A DNA stretch of 64,000 bases from UBA5195 sp034432755 (lineage in GTDB: Bacteria; Chloroflexota; Anaerolineae; Anaerolineales; Villigracilaceae), in contig DAOUBQ010000074.1 of the NCBI GenBank assembly GCA_034432755.1, positions 3,637 to 67,636 on the forward strand, read 5' to 3'. Under the pieces are notes generated by a model. It did no database searches, was not told the origin of the DNA, and saw nothing but the letters and a program-made list of their open reading frames with translations. The stretch's first letter is position 1. Each line of letters starts with the position of its first letter. Shown here one piece after another: positions 15,710 through 24,257 of this stretch. The translations under genes were made by a program, and so were the position numbers.

Positions 15710-18028
15710 ATGATGAAACAGATTTCTCTCGCTCCTGAAGGTACGCGCTGTACCGATGTATTGACCGATACGCTGCAGGGCTATCAGGGCATTGAACAAG
15801 TCGAGTTCGACCTGGAAAGTGGCCAGATGAAAGCAGTATATGACCCACGCATTCTTTCCAGTGAGCGTGCTCTGCACCTGGTACGTCAAGCCGGGCAGAT
15901 GGCGGCCACCCGCGTTGCCCAATGTGCAGCCAAACAACAGTTCGGCGTGGCGGCCTGTGCAGGCTGCGCTGGGGCAATGGGGCAGGCTTTGCTCCAAAGC
16001 TATCAGACCGCGGCTCAATTGCCCGCGGCCACCATTCAAAACGGACAGATTATCGCCCGTCTCGCTCCGCCTGTGCTGGAGGGCGAAACCGCCCAGGTCG
16101 CGGCAGAAGGCCTGTTGCAGCCGACCAAAGCGCAGGAGCAGAAATCCCTGTTGCCCGCCGACAAAATGGAAATGGCCTTCACCCTGGTCAATGCTGTCAC
16201 CGGGCTGGCAGCCTGGCTGGGCGCTATGAATGGTCTGAATCCCACCGCAGTATGGGTTCTTTACGCCATTTCTTACATCGCCGGCGGATACTTTGGCCTG
16301 CTGGCCAGCATCGAAGCGCTTAAAGAAAAGACGCTCAACGTAGATTTGCTCATGATCCTGGCTGCCCTCGGCGCGGCGCTGGTTGGCTCCCCGGCCGAAG
16401 GCGCCATGTTGCTCTTCCTGTTCTCACTTTCCAACACGCTGCAATCCTACGCCATGGATCGCAGCCGCAAAGCAATTGAAAAACTGCTCGACTTGCGGCC
16501 GCCAGTAGCCACGGTGCGGCGTGGTTCGCGCCTGGTGACCTTGCCCGTCGAGCAGCTGACGCTGGGCGATGTTGTTCTGGTACGCCCCGGCGAGCGCTTT
16601 CCCATTGACGGCGAAGTGCTGGAAGGCGAATCGGACGTGGACCAGGCCACCATCACCGGCGAATCGCTGCCGGTTCACAAAGCCCCCGGCGATAGCGTCT
16701 TTGCCTCCACGTTGAACGGCTCCGGCGCCCTCGAAATCCGCGTCACGCGCCTGGCGCAAGATACCACCCTGGCGCGCATTGTGCAAATGGTGGAAGCCGC
16801 TCAGGCCACCAAAGCCAACACCCAGCGCGCCCTCGACCAGTTTGAGCAAAAATATGCCATCTTTGTGTTAGGCGCAGCGTTGCTACTCATCGTCGTTCCC
16901 TGGCTGGTGCTGGGACATCCCTTCCAGCCGACCTTCTACCGCGCCATGACCTGGCTGGTGGTGGCCTCGCCCTGTGCGCTGGTCATCTCCACGCCGGCCA
17001 GCATCCTTTCCGCCATTGCTAACGCAGCGCGGCATGGCGTTCTCTTCAAAGGCGGCGTGCATCTGGAAAAGACTGCCACGCTCAAAGTCGTAGCGTTCGA
17101 TAAAACCGGCACACTGACCAGCGGTCAGCCCGAAGTGACGCAGATGTATGCCCTGAACGGGGATGAAAACGAGTTGCTGCGCCTGGCTGGCGCGGTGGAA
17201 GCCCGCTCTGAACATCCGCTGGCCAGAGCAATTGTCCACGCGGCGCACCGCATGTACCCCAACCTGCCGGGCGCCAGCGAATTTCGCGCCATCCCTGGCC
17301 AGGGCGTGGAAGCGCGCCTGGAAGAGACCATGTACTGGATGGGCAACGAGCGCCTGTTCAGCGAGCGCGGCATTCCCCTGCCTGCATCTTTGTTGGAGCG
17401 CGCCCGCCAGATGGAAGAAGAAGGGCAGACCGCCATGTACCTGTACAATCACAGTGCCGGGCAGTTCGTGGGGCTAATGGCCGTGGCCGATTCGCTGCGA
17501 CCCGACGCCGTGGAGATGATTCGCGGCCTGAAAGCCGCCGGAATCGAGCGCGTGGTCATGCTCACCGGAGATAACCCGCGCGTGGCCGCCAAAATCGCGG
17601 CCAAAGCCGGTGTGGATGAATATCATGCCGGTCTGCTGCCCCAAGATAAAGTCACTGTGCTGAAAGAATTACGCCGCAAATACGGCCCGGTCGCCATGGT
17701 GGGCGATGGCGTCAACGACGCCCCCTCGCTCGCCACAGCAGATATTGGGATTGCCATGGGCGGCGGTGGCACCGACGTCGCCATCGAAACCGCCGATGTC
17801 GTCCTGATGTCGGACGATCTGCGTAAAATCCCCTTTGCTGTTGGCCTGGCACGCCGCGCCCAAACCGTCGTCTGGCAAAACCTGACCTTCGCCCTGGCGG
17901 TCATCGTCCTGCTGGTGGCCTCGGCCTTTGGGCTTTCGCTGCCTCTGCCGTTGGGTGTAGTTGGTCACGAAGGCAGCACCGTGCTGGTCGTCCTCAACGG
18001 CTTGCGCCTGCTGGCGTATAGAGGATAA
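15710..18028 (+). CDS. P1B4-type heavy-metal ATPase (PfeT/ZosA-like iron efflux)
   Basis: 772 residues from the ATG at 15710, which has GGTGA 8 bp upstream. It has the P-type motifs TGES, DKTGTLTSG, SEHPLARA, MLTGDN and VGDGVNDAP. The membrane site is S-P-C (VVASPCALVIS) and the last helix has HEGSTVLVVLNGLRLL, together the mark of P1B4 ATPases, which export Fe(II) or Co(II). The N-terminal 100 residues are a diverged HMA-like domain with a C-x-x-C (AACAGCAG). In Bacillus the PerR regulon includes the similar exporter PfeT; the same arrangement here supports iron efflux under peroxide stress. Confidence 0.88.
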   Translation: MMKQISLAPEGTRCTDVLTDTLQGYQGIEQVEFDLESGQMKAVYDPRILSSERALHLVRQAGQMAATRVAQCAAKQQFGVAACAGCAGAMGQALLQSYQTAAQLPAATIQNGQIIARLAPPVLEGETAQVAAEGLLQPTKAQEQKSLLPADKMEMAFTLVNAVTGLAAWLGAMNGLNPTAVWVLYAISYIAGGYFGLLASIEALKEKTLNVDLLMILAALGAALVGSPAEGAMLLFLFSLSNTLQSYAMDRSRKAIEKLLDLRPPVATVRRGSRLVTLPVEQLTLGDVVLVRPGERFPIDGEVLEGESDVDQATITGESLPVHKAPGDSVFASTLNGSGALEIRVTRLAQDTTLARIVQMVEAAQATKANTQRALDQFEQKYAIFVLGAALLLIVVPWLVLGHPFQPTFYRAMTWLVVASPCALVISTPASILSAIANAARHGVLFKGGVHLEKTATLKVVAFDKTGTLTSGQPEVTQMYALNGDENELLRLAGAVEARSEHPLARAIVHAAHRMYPNLPGASEFRAIPGQGVEARLEETMYWMGNERLFSERGIPLPASLLERARQMEEEGQTAMYLYNHSAGQFVGLMAVADSLRPDAVEMIRGLKAAGIERVVMLTGDNPRVAAKIAAKAGVDEYHAGLLPQDKVTVLKELRRKYGPVAMVGDGVNDAPSLATADIGIAMGGGGTDVAIETADVVLMSDDLRKIPFAVGLARRAQTVVWQNLTFALAVIVLLVASAFGLSLPLPLGVVGHEGSTVLVVLNGLRLLAYRG

Positions 18029-18124
18029 CGCAACTTCAAGGTCACAATAACATCCAAATAATGACTGTGCGTACCGCCCACCTCGCTCCGTAGAGAGTTG
18101 ATTGCGCCCGTAACTTTTCACTCT

Positions 18125-18245
18125 GTTCGGCAGGCTAAGCCTCCTACAAGGGCAAGCGCCCTGACAAAGCACATAGAAGCGCTTTGGGCTGCCAGAAATC
18201 GGCTTCCAACCGACTTCTGTAATCTGCAGAAGGGATTGCTCCCAC
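18125..18245. repeat. Chain of short hairpins
   Basis: Successive small palindromes stand side by side: AGGCTAAGCCT, AGGGCAAGCGCCCT, AAAGC-N7-AGCGCTTT and TCGG-CTTCCAA-CCGA. The regular spacing suggests one repeat-type element of the kind also seen at 8690-8800. It fills most of the 267-bp gap before the peroxiredoxin gene. Confidence 0.55.
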
Positions 18246-18295
18246 CAAAACTGAAATATCAAAATCAAAAACCCAAGGAGAAAAGGAAAAAACGT

Positions 18296-19012
18296 ATGGA
18301 CACCCCCGAAACCCAAATCACCCCCATGCCGCGCATTGGTGACCCTGCCCCGGCCTTCACCGCCGTCACCACCCAAGGGACGATTAACTTCCCGGCAGAT
18401 TACAGCGGCAGTTGGGTCATTCTGTTCAGCCACCCAGCCGATTTCACGCCGGTTTGCACTTCAGAATTCATGACTTTTGCCACCCTTGAAGAAAAGTTCG
18501 CCCAGGCCAACTGCAAACTGGTCGGCCTTTCGGTGGACGGGCTGTATAGCCACATTGCCTGGCTGCGCAACATCAAAGAAAAAATTGAATACAAGGGCAT
18601 GAAAAACGTCGAGGTCAAGTTCCCGCTCATTGAGGACATTACGATGGAAGTCGCCCGCAAATATGGCATGATTCAGCCTGGTGAGAGTTCCACCAAAGCT
18701 GTGCGGGCGGTTTTCTTCATTGACCCGAAGGCAATCATCCGCGCCATCATCTACTACCCGCTCAGCCTGGGACGTAACTTCGACGAACTCTATCGCGCCC
18801 TGATTGCCATGCAGGCCGCCGACGCGTTCTCGATTGCCACCCCCGCCGATTGGCAGCCCGGCGACGATGTGATTGTGCCACCGGCCGGCTCGTGCGGGGT
18901 TGCCAAAGACCGCATGGACGGCAAGGAAGAAAACGTCACCTGCCACGACTGGTACTTCTGCACCCGGCCTATTTCTAAAGAGCAAGTCTTTGAGACCGTA
19001 CTGAAGAAGTAA
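18296..19012 (+). CDS. Peroxiredoxin, Prx6/archaeal thioredoxin-peroxidase type
   Basis: 238 residues from the ATG at 18296, preceded by AAGGAG. The peroxidatic cysteine is C54 in SHPADFTPVCTSE, and the C-terminal arm carries further cysteines (GSCGVAKDRM, VTCHDWYFC) as in the long archaeal-type enzymes where they act in resolving. It reduces hydrogen peroxide and alkyl hydroperoxides in the cytoplasm. It follows the PerR-like and iron-efflux genes and faces the Er-VIT1 gene, completing a peroxide/iron group. A clear terminator follows. Confidence 0.93.
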   Translation: MDTPETQITPMPRIGDPAPAFTAVTTQGTINFPADYSGSWVILFSHPADFTPVCTSEFMTFATLEEKFAQANCKLVGLSVDGLYSHIAWLRNIKEKIEYKGMKNVEVKFPLIEDITMEVARKYGMIQPGESSTKAVRAVFFIDPKAIIRAIIYYPLSLGRNFDELYRALIAMQAADAFSIATPADWQPGDDVIVPPAGSCGVAKDRMDGKEENVTCHDWYFCTRPISKEQVFETVLKK

Positions 19013-19033
19013 GCAATAACACGGTAAAAACGA

Positions 19034-19070
19034 AAAATCCCGAATGGCATTGCAGGCTTCGGGATTTTTT
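19034..19070. terminator. Terminator after the peroxiredoxin gene
   Basis: Stem AAAAATCCCGAA / TTCGGGATTTTTT with a 13-nt loop and T-run; A-rich on the other side, so it can also act on the minus-strand gene at 19107. Confidence 0.88.
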
Positions 19071-19106
19071 ATTAATCAGGTGACTATCACCTCGCAAGCC
19101 AGTGAA

Positions 19107-19979
19107 CTAAACATCCACCCCCAGCCACAGGCGAATTACATAGCCAATTCCAAAACTAAAGGCGGCTACGCTCAGGCTCAGCCCAGCCATCTCGGTGAAA
19201 CGGCGGCGGAAGTTTTCACCTTTGGCAACCGAGATGTAGTAGTTGAACACGGCGATAATCAGGACGGCTGTGGTGAGCGAAATCGCCAGGCATAGATATT
19301 CGTTATCGAGCAGCAGGTAGGGCAAAATCAGCAGGGTGACGGTCAGGACGTAGGCAATGCCCGTATAAACGGCGGCGCGGACGGGATGTTTGTCGGTCTC
19401 CTCCGAACGGGTGGAAAGATATTCCGAAGCAGCCATCGAGAGCGAGGCGGCAATGCCGGTAATCAGCCCGGAGAGAGCAATGAGTTGCACGTTTTGGAGG
19501 GCCAGCGTCAGCCCGGCCAGGGCCCCGGTCAACTCCACCAACGCATCGTTTAGTCCGAGAACGACCGAGCCGGCATAGCGCAATCGCTCTTCGTCGAGCA
19601 TGCCCAACAATTTTTCTTCATGTTCTTCTTCGTCATCACGAACTTTCCTGGCTTCTGGAATACTTTGTGCAATTTCTTCATACACAACCTGGGCTGCTTC
19701 CTCCCCTTGCTCCATTAACTTAATGCCGAAAGTAAAGCCCAAGACGCGCGCAACGAGAACATAAAACCAGACTGCCAGCCAATTTGGAGCGACATCTTGG
19801 TTGGTATATTTTTTCCAGGTTTTATAATGCCCAAGTTCGTCGGCCGCCAGTTTTTCAATCACAGCTCGATTTTTTTCTTCGGACAGGCTGGCCGCAATTC
19901 GCTTATAGATGTGATGACCATTGATTTCGCTGCGCTGGGCAGTGAGAATCTTTTGGCGCAGCGATGCGGTGAGTTCCAT
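19107..19979 (-). CDS. Er-VIT1-type protein (ferritin-like domain plus VIT1/CCC1 transporter)
   Basis: 290 residues from the ATG at 19979, chosen because GGAGG lies 7 bp upstream; an ATG 15 bp earlier is possible. Residues about 1-140 are a rubrerythrin-like helical domain with the E..E..H ligands (SEINGHHIYKRIA, ADELGHYKTWKKY, DDEEEHEEKLL). The rest is the five-helix VIT1/CCC1 part (GLNDALVELTGALAGLTLAL, SLSMAASEYLSTRSE). Such proteins (MbfA-like) move iron or manganese out of the cytoplasm and protect against peroxide. This matches the module on the other side of the terminator. Confidence 0.9.
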   Translation of the reverse strand: MELTASLRQKILTAQRSEINGHHIYKRIAASLSEEKNRAVIEKLAADELGHYKTWKKYTNQDVAPNWLAVWFYVLVARVLGFTFGIKLMEQGEEAAQVVYEEIAQSIPEARKVRDDEEEHEEKLLGMLDEERLRYAGSVVLGLNDALVELTGALAGLTLALQNVQLIALSGLITGIAASLSMAASEYLSTRSEETDKHPVRAAVYTGIAYVLTVTLLILPYLLLDNEYLCLAISLTTAVLIIAVFNYYISVAKGENFRRRFTEMAGLSLSVAAFSFGIGYVIRLWLGVDV

Positions 19980-20020
19980 GAAAACCTCCGTCATAGTTCA
20001 AGATTTGTATTAAAGAGTTG

Positions 20021-20060
20021 ATTGCCAAAAGACCCATCCCCCCAAAAGACACGAAGGACT
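20021..20060 (-). repeat. Dispersed repeat fragment
   Basis: On the minus strand: CTTCGTGTCTTTTGGGGGG then ATGGGTCTTTTGGCA, related to 7723-7761 and 11620-11658. Confidence 0.5.
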
Positions 20061-20108
20061 TCCGAAAGGCGAAATTTTGTTTTGGCTTTGCAAAAAATAT
20101 TAATCGAA

Positions 20109-20162
20109 CCGCGAATTACACGGATTTTTTAAGAAAAATACGTGAGATTCCGTGTAATCCGC
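20109..20162. repeat. Dispersed hairpin repeat (AATTACACGGATT type)
   Basis: CGCGAATTACACGGATTT and GATTCCGTGTAATCCGCG are near-perfect inverted repeats. A third related part (GTAATCCGTGTCC) follows. No coding content; located downstream of kbl on the minus strand. Confidence 0.6.
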
Positions 20163-20189
20163 GTAATCCGTGTCCAAATGGAATGCTGG

Positions 20190-21368
20190 TTAGATGACTC
20201 CCAGTTTCTTGCCAACTTTCTGGAATGCCTGCAACCCCTTGTGCAGGTCATCGGTCGAATGCGCCGCCGAAATCATGACGCGGATGCGGGCTTTGCCCTG
20301 CGGCACGGTTGGATAGCCGATTGCCATCGCAAAGACGCCCGCCTCGAACAGTTCGCGGCTGAACTGCTGAGCCAGGGGCGCTTCGCCGAGCATCACCGGG
20401 GTAATGGGCGTCTCGCTCACGCCGGTATCGAAACCGAGGGTCTTCATCTCCGCCTTGAAGTAGCGGGCATTGCTCCACAGGGTATCCACCAATTGGGTCG
20501 AGTCTTCGAGCAGGTCAAGCGCCGCCAGGCAAGCCGCCGCATCTGGCACGGTAACCGCCGAGGAGAACAGGAAGGGCCGCCCGCGCTGGCGCAGCCACTC
20601 GATGATGACCGCGTTGCCAGCCACCACGCCACCCACCACGCCAAAAGCCTTGGAGAGCGTGCCAACTTCTACATCCACCTTGCCGTGCAGCCCAAAGTGG
20701 TCCACAATGCCGCGCCCACCTTTGCCCAGCACGCCTTCGCCGTGCGCGTCATCTACCATCAGCAGGATGTCGTACTTTTTGGCGACCTCGTAAATATCAG
20801 GCAAGGGGGCAATGTCGCCATCCATGCTGAAAACGCCGTCGGTCACAATCAGGGCCCGTCGGAAGTTGGGCAGGTTGGCCTTCACTTGTTCTTCGAGCGA
20901 TTGAGGGTTATTGTGTTCATAGGCAATGATTTTTGCACCTGAAAGCCGGCAGCCATCAATAATGCTGGCGTGATTCAGCCGGTCTGAGAAAATCACATCT
21001 TCCTTGCCCACCAGGGCCGGAATGGTGGCGAGATTGGCAGTAAACCCGCTCTGAAAGGTGATGGCCGCTTCAACGCCTTTGAAGGCCGCCAGGCGCTTTT
21101 CCAGTTCGACATGCAGAGTCATCGTCCCGGCAATCGAGCGTACCGCTGCCGGGCCAACGCCCATTTCAAGGGTCGCTTTTTGGGCGGCGGCCACAATGTG
21201 GGGGTGGTTCGCCAAACCGAGGTAGTTGTTGGAGCAGAAATTTAACACCTTCTTGCCATCCACCACCAGCCAGGCCCCTTGCGGCGAACCGATGGTGCGG
21301 ATGGTGTTATACAACCCGGCCTGCTTCAGGCCGTCGAGCTCTTGGGAAATCCAGTCGGTTTTAGACAT
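20190..21368 (-). CDS. kbl: Glycine C-acetyltransferase (2-amino-3-ketobutyrate CoA ligase)
   Basis: 392 residues from the ATG at 21368 with CCAGGAGA before it. An alpha-oxoamine synthase of PLP fold type I: FCSNNYLGLANHP, the glycine-rich SIAGTMTLH, NHASIIDG, VDDAHGEGVLG and the PLP lysine in GTLSKAFGVVGG. KBL converts 2-amino-3-ketobutyrate and CoA into glycine and acetyl-CoA in threonine breakdown. The close relative BioF (8-amino-7-oxononanoate synthase) is the main alternative. The start SQELDGLKQAGLYNTIRTI is more KBL-like. No threonine dehydrogenase gene is adjacent. Confidence 0.85.
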   Translation of the reverse strand: MSKTDWISQELDGLKQAGLYNTIRTIGSPQGAWLVVDGKKVLNFCSNNYLGLANHPHIVAAAQKATLEMGVGPAAVRSIAGTMTLHVELEKRLAAFKGVEAAITFQSGFTANLATIPALVGKEDVIFSDRLNHASIIDGCRLSGAKIIAYEHNNPQSLEEQVKANLPNFRRALIVTDGVFSMDGDIAPLPDIYEVAKKYDILLMVDDAHGEGVLGKGGRGIVDHFGLHGKVDVEVGTLSKAFGVVGGVVAGNAVIIEWLRQRGRPFLFSSAVTVPDAAACLAALDLLEDSTQLVDTLWSNARYFKAEMKTLGFDTGVSETPITPVMLGEAPLAQQFSRELFEAGVFAMAIGYPTVPQGKARIRVMISAAHSTDDLHKGLQAFQKVGKKLGVI

Positions 21369-21522
21369 GCAATTCTCCTGGAAAAGTGAAAGTGGAAAAT
21401 GAAAACAGGCTTGCTGATGGACAGTTGGCTTCAATGGGTGGAGCAGGCGGCGATTTTGCGCCGTGAAAAGTGTCTGGTCGCGAGAAACTCAACTGGTGTA
21501 TTGATTATAGCGAGTTAATCAA

Positions 21523-21557
21523 AAACGGTCGTCACGTTTTTGGCATGACAACCGTTT
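21523..21557 (-). terminator. Terminator after lpdA
   Basis: Read on the minus strand: AAACGGTTGTCA - loop - TGACGACCGTTT with a T-run (TTTTTGATT), starting 34 bp after the lpdA stop. Confidence 0.8.
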
Positions 21558-21590
21558 GTTTCAAAGGAGAGAAACCTGATGCTGGCAGGT

Positions 21591-22991
21591 CTAAATATGA
21601 ATTGCCTGGCCCTCGGCCCCGTGCGCAGCTTCCATCAGCGCCTCTGAAATAGTGGGGTGAGCGTGAACATTGCGGGCAATCTCCGCTGGGGTCAGTTCCA
21701 TCATCTGCGCCAGGGTTAATTCGGGCAGCAGTTCGGTCACTTCGGGGCCAATCATCGAAGCGCCAAGCAGTTCGCCATATTTTTCATCCACCACCAGTTT
21801 AACCCAGCCGGTGTAATCGCCCAGGCCAAGCGCTTTGCCGTTGGCCTGGAAGGGGAAGCGGCCTATTTTGACGCTGTAGCCGCGTTCCTTGGCCTGGGCC
21901 TCAGTCAGCCCAAAGGAGGCAATTTGCGGCTGGCAGTAGGTGGCGCGCGGCATCATCTCATAGTTGAGCGGGTGAATTTCATGCCCGGCAATGGCCTCAG
22001 CGGCCAAAATACCCATGGCCGAGCCAACGTGCGCCAGCATCAGTTTGCCGGTCACATCGCCAATAGCGTAAATATTTGGCACATTGGTCTGCATTCGTTC
22101 GTTGATTTCAACAAAGCCGCGCTCCGAAATTTTAACGCCCAGTTCTTCCAGCCCCAGCCCTTTAGAATTGGGACGGAAACCGATGGCGACCAGGGCCTGC
22201 TCGGCTTCGAGTTCCTTTGTCTCACCGTTGAAAGAGACCGTTACCCGCACCCCGCTCTCGGTGGCTTCTACCGCCTCGACCTTGTGGCCAGATAAGACCT
22301 TGATTCCGCGCTTCTTAAAGGCTTTCTCCAATTCAGCCGAAACTTCCTCGTCTTCAAGCGGCACAATGCGCGGCAGCATCTCAACGATGGTCACATCCAC
22401 TCCGTAAGCGCTCCAAACGGTCGAAAATTCCACGCCAATTGCGCCAGAGCCAATGACGACCACGCTCTTGGGCAGCTTCTCCTGCAAAATCGCCTCCCAG
22501 TAGGTGACAATTTTCTCGCCGTCCACTTTCCAGGCAGCCGGCACCGCCGAGGAAGCCCCGGTTGCCACAATGATGTTTTTGGCGGTGAGTTCTGTCAGTT
22601 TGCCATCCTTATCGGTCACAGAAACCGCATTCGGCCCGATCAGCTTGGCAGTCCCCATGAAGACGGTGATGTTGTTCTTCTTCATCAAGAATCCAATGCC
22701 CTTGACCAATCTATCCGAAACCTGGCGCGAACGCTTGACCGCCACGCTGAAATCGAGATTCAGGTTCTCGAACGAAAAGCCAAACTCCTTGCCACGCTCG
22801 CGCAGGATGTGGGCCACTTCGGCATTGCGCAGCAGCGCTTTGGAGGGGATACAGCCCACGTTCAGGCATACACCGCCCATCCATTGCTTATCAATAATGG
22901 CGGTTTTCATTCCAAGTTGCGAAGCGCGGATGGCAGCCACATAGCCGCCCGGCCCTGCGCCAATGACCACGACATCGAATTGTTCTGACAT
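21591..22991 (-). CDS. lpdA: Dihydrolipoyl dehydrogenase
   Basis: 466 residues from the ATG at 22991, with GGAG upstream. It has the FAD motif VVIGAGPGGYVAA, the redox-active disulfide GGVCLNVGCIPSK, the NAD motif VVIGSGAIGVEFSTVW, the second FAD motif IYAIGDVTGK and the C-terminal HPTISEALMEAAHGAEG with the catalytic His-Glu pair. It reoxidises lipoyl groups of 2-oxoacid dehydrogenases or the glycine cleavage system. It stands as a single gene with its own terminator; kbl lies downstream on the same strand. Confidence 0.95.
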   Translation of the reverse strand: MSEQFDVVVIGAGPGGYVAAIRASQLGMKTAIIDKQWMGGVCLNVGCIPSKALLRNAEVAHILRERGKEFGFSFENLNLDFSVAVKRSRQVSDRLVKGIGFLMKKNNITVFMGTAKLIGPNAVSVTDKDGKLTELTAKNIIVATGASSAVPAAWKVDGEKIVTYWEAILQEKLPKSVVVIGSGAIGVEFSTVWSAYGVDVTIVEMLPRIVPLEDEEVSAELEKAFKKRGIKVLSGHKVEAVEATESGVRVTVSFNGETKELEAEQALVAIGFRPNSKGLGLEELGVKISERGFVEINERMQTNVPNIYAIGDVTGKLMLAHVGSAMGILAAEAIAGHEIHPLNYEMMPRATYCQPQIASFGLTEAQAKERGYSVKIGRFPFQANGKALGLGDYTGWVKLVVDEKYGELLGASMIGPEVTELLPELTLAQMMELTPAEIARNVHAHPTISEALMEAAHGAEGQAIHI

Positions 22992-23059
22992 AGTTTCTCC
23001 TTTGTGAATCGGGGTGATGCCCGATGATAAATTTGAGACGAGCTCTCCAATTTTACTAT

Positions 23060-23084
23060 GCCCGCGCCAGGCGGGGCTTTTTTT
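23060..23084 (+). terminator. Terminator-like hairpin without an obvious plus-strand gene
   Basis: GCCCGC-GCCAG-GCGGGGC (one bulge) followed by T7. It points to the plus strand but lies in the leader of the minus-strand lpdA gene. It may end an unseen short transcript or simply be inert. Confidence 0.4.
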
Positions 23085-23264
23085 AGATGCGCAAAAGCCA
23101 GGAAAGCCGCAGCCATTCGTTATGGAATGGTAATGCGTTTGCACCATTTTTAACACACTTTTTCAAAAATTAAAAAGGTATAAGATTTTCATAAGCGAGG
23201 CTTCTATTACTTCCACAAGCAAACACCCGTTCCACTTTCATCCGTCCGAAAAGGATAAAATCTC

Positions 23265-23879
23265 ATGAAAAGAAAGATGTTCTCAGTCCTCTTCATCCTC
23301 TCCCTGGTGATGACGCTGTTCTCGACTGCAGCCACCGCCCGGAGAATCTCTTTCGATTCGATTTACCAGGTACCTGGCAAAGGCTATGTCGCGCTGTTCG
23401 ATATCAAAGGCGAATGGCAGCAAGATGAACTGTGGGGATTCGTTTCCCTGCCCCGCAATCGCCAAATCAACATGGACTGCAATTTTCGTGACGATGGCAA
23501 AGTCAGTTGCGTCATCGCCGACGGAATCAGCCAGTATGCCGGGCGAATGGTGAAGTTGGTCGTTTATGGCTATCCCTTCGATGTCGTCATCCCGCCTGAT
23601 GTCAGGCGCAGTGCGTCTTTTGAATCCATCCGGCACGTTTCGGGCAAGGGCTATGTTGCCCTCTTCCGAGTTTGGGGGACATGGAACAAAGATGACCTGT
23701 GGGGATTCGTTGTCCTGCCTCACAACCAACAAATCAACATGAGTTGTAATTTCATTGACGATGACAACCTGGTTTCCTGCACCATTGCCGATGGTATCAG
23801 CCAGTGGGCCAAAAAGACGCTAAAAATCGTCTTATACGGCTACACCTTCCCGGTGACGATCCCAGGCAAGATGCCCTGA
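23265..23879 (+). CDS. Secreted protein of two similar repeats, unknown function
   Basis: 204 residues. A signal peptide is clear (basic start MKRKMF, hydrophobic core, A-T-A cleavage around residue 25). The mature part is two copies of an about 85-residue unit: each has S-F-(D/E)-S-I, GKGYVALF, DLWGFV.LP.N.QINM.CNF and V-S-C-x-I-A-D-G-I-S-Q, ending in a Y-G-Y-x-F-x-V-x-I-P strand. Each unit carries two cysteines, likely one disulfide. I do not recognise the family. It ends at a strong terminator and stands alone. Confidence 0.75.
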   Translation: MKRKMFSVLFILSLVMTLFSTAATARRISFDSIYQVPGKGYVALFDIKGEWQQDELWGFVSLPRNRQINMDCNFRDDGKVSCVIADGISQYAGRMVKLVVYGYPFDVVIPPDVRRSASFESIRHVSGKGYVALFRVWGTWNKDDLWGFVVLPHNQQINMSCNFIDDDNLVSCTIADGISQWAKKTLKIVLYGYTFPVTIPGKMP

Positions 23880-24257
23880 AATCAAGGCGGGTTAAGAGCC
23901 AGCCCCAGTATCTTGCTCGCTTATGCACCAAATAAAAAGCGCCCAATGAGCGCTTTTTATTTGGATAATATCTTCGCCATTTTCAGTTCAGGCAGTTTAA
24001 AAAACCGGAGATAAACAGCGATGAACGTTTTTTCGCTTTGAATCAAATCTACAAAGAAGGAAAGGCGCTAATTTTACGGGCATTTTCCTTCGCACCTTTT
24101 GTGTACATGGGATGTAGAGTCAGATTTGAAAAACGCTTGCTTTTCAAACGGACAATCATTAAAATCAGTAATAAAGGGAGTAAAGAAGAATATTTCGACA
24201 CGTTCAGGTCATTTTATTAACAAAACCAAACCGCTTCTTCATGCTAAAATAAATCTT
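23880..24257. other. 378-bp intergenic region before the kinase gene
   Basis: It holds the terminator at 23930-23962, then AT-rich sequence. A possible promoter TTGCTT-N17-TAAAAT lies at 24137-24165, about 92 bp before the kinase start. Nothing else is recognisable. Confidence 0.45.
23930..23962 (+). terminator. Terminator after the secreted-protein gene
   Basis: Perfect 13-bp stem AAATAAAAAGCGC / GCGCTTTTTATTT with loop CCAATGA. Confidence 0.88.
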
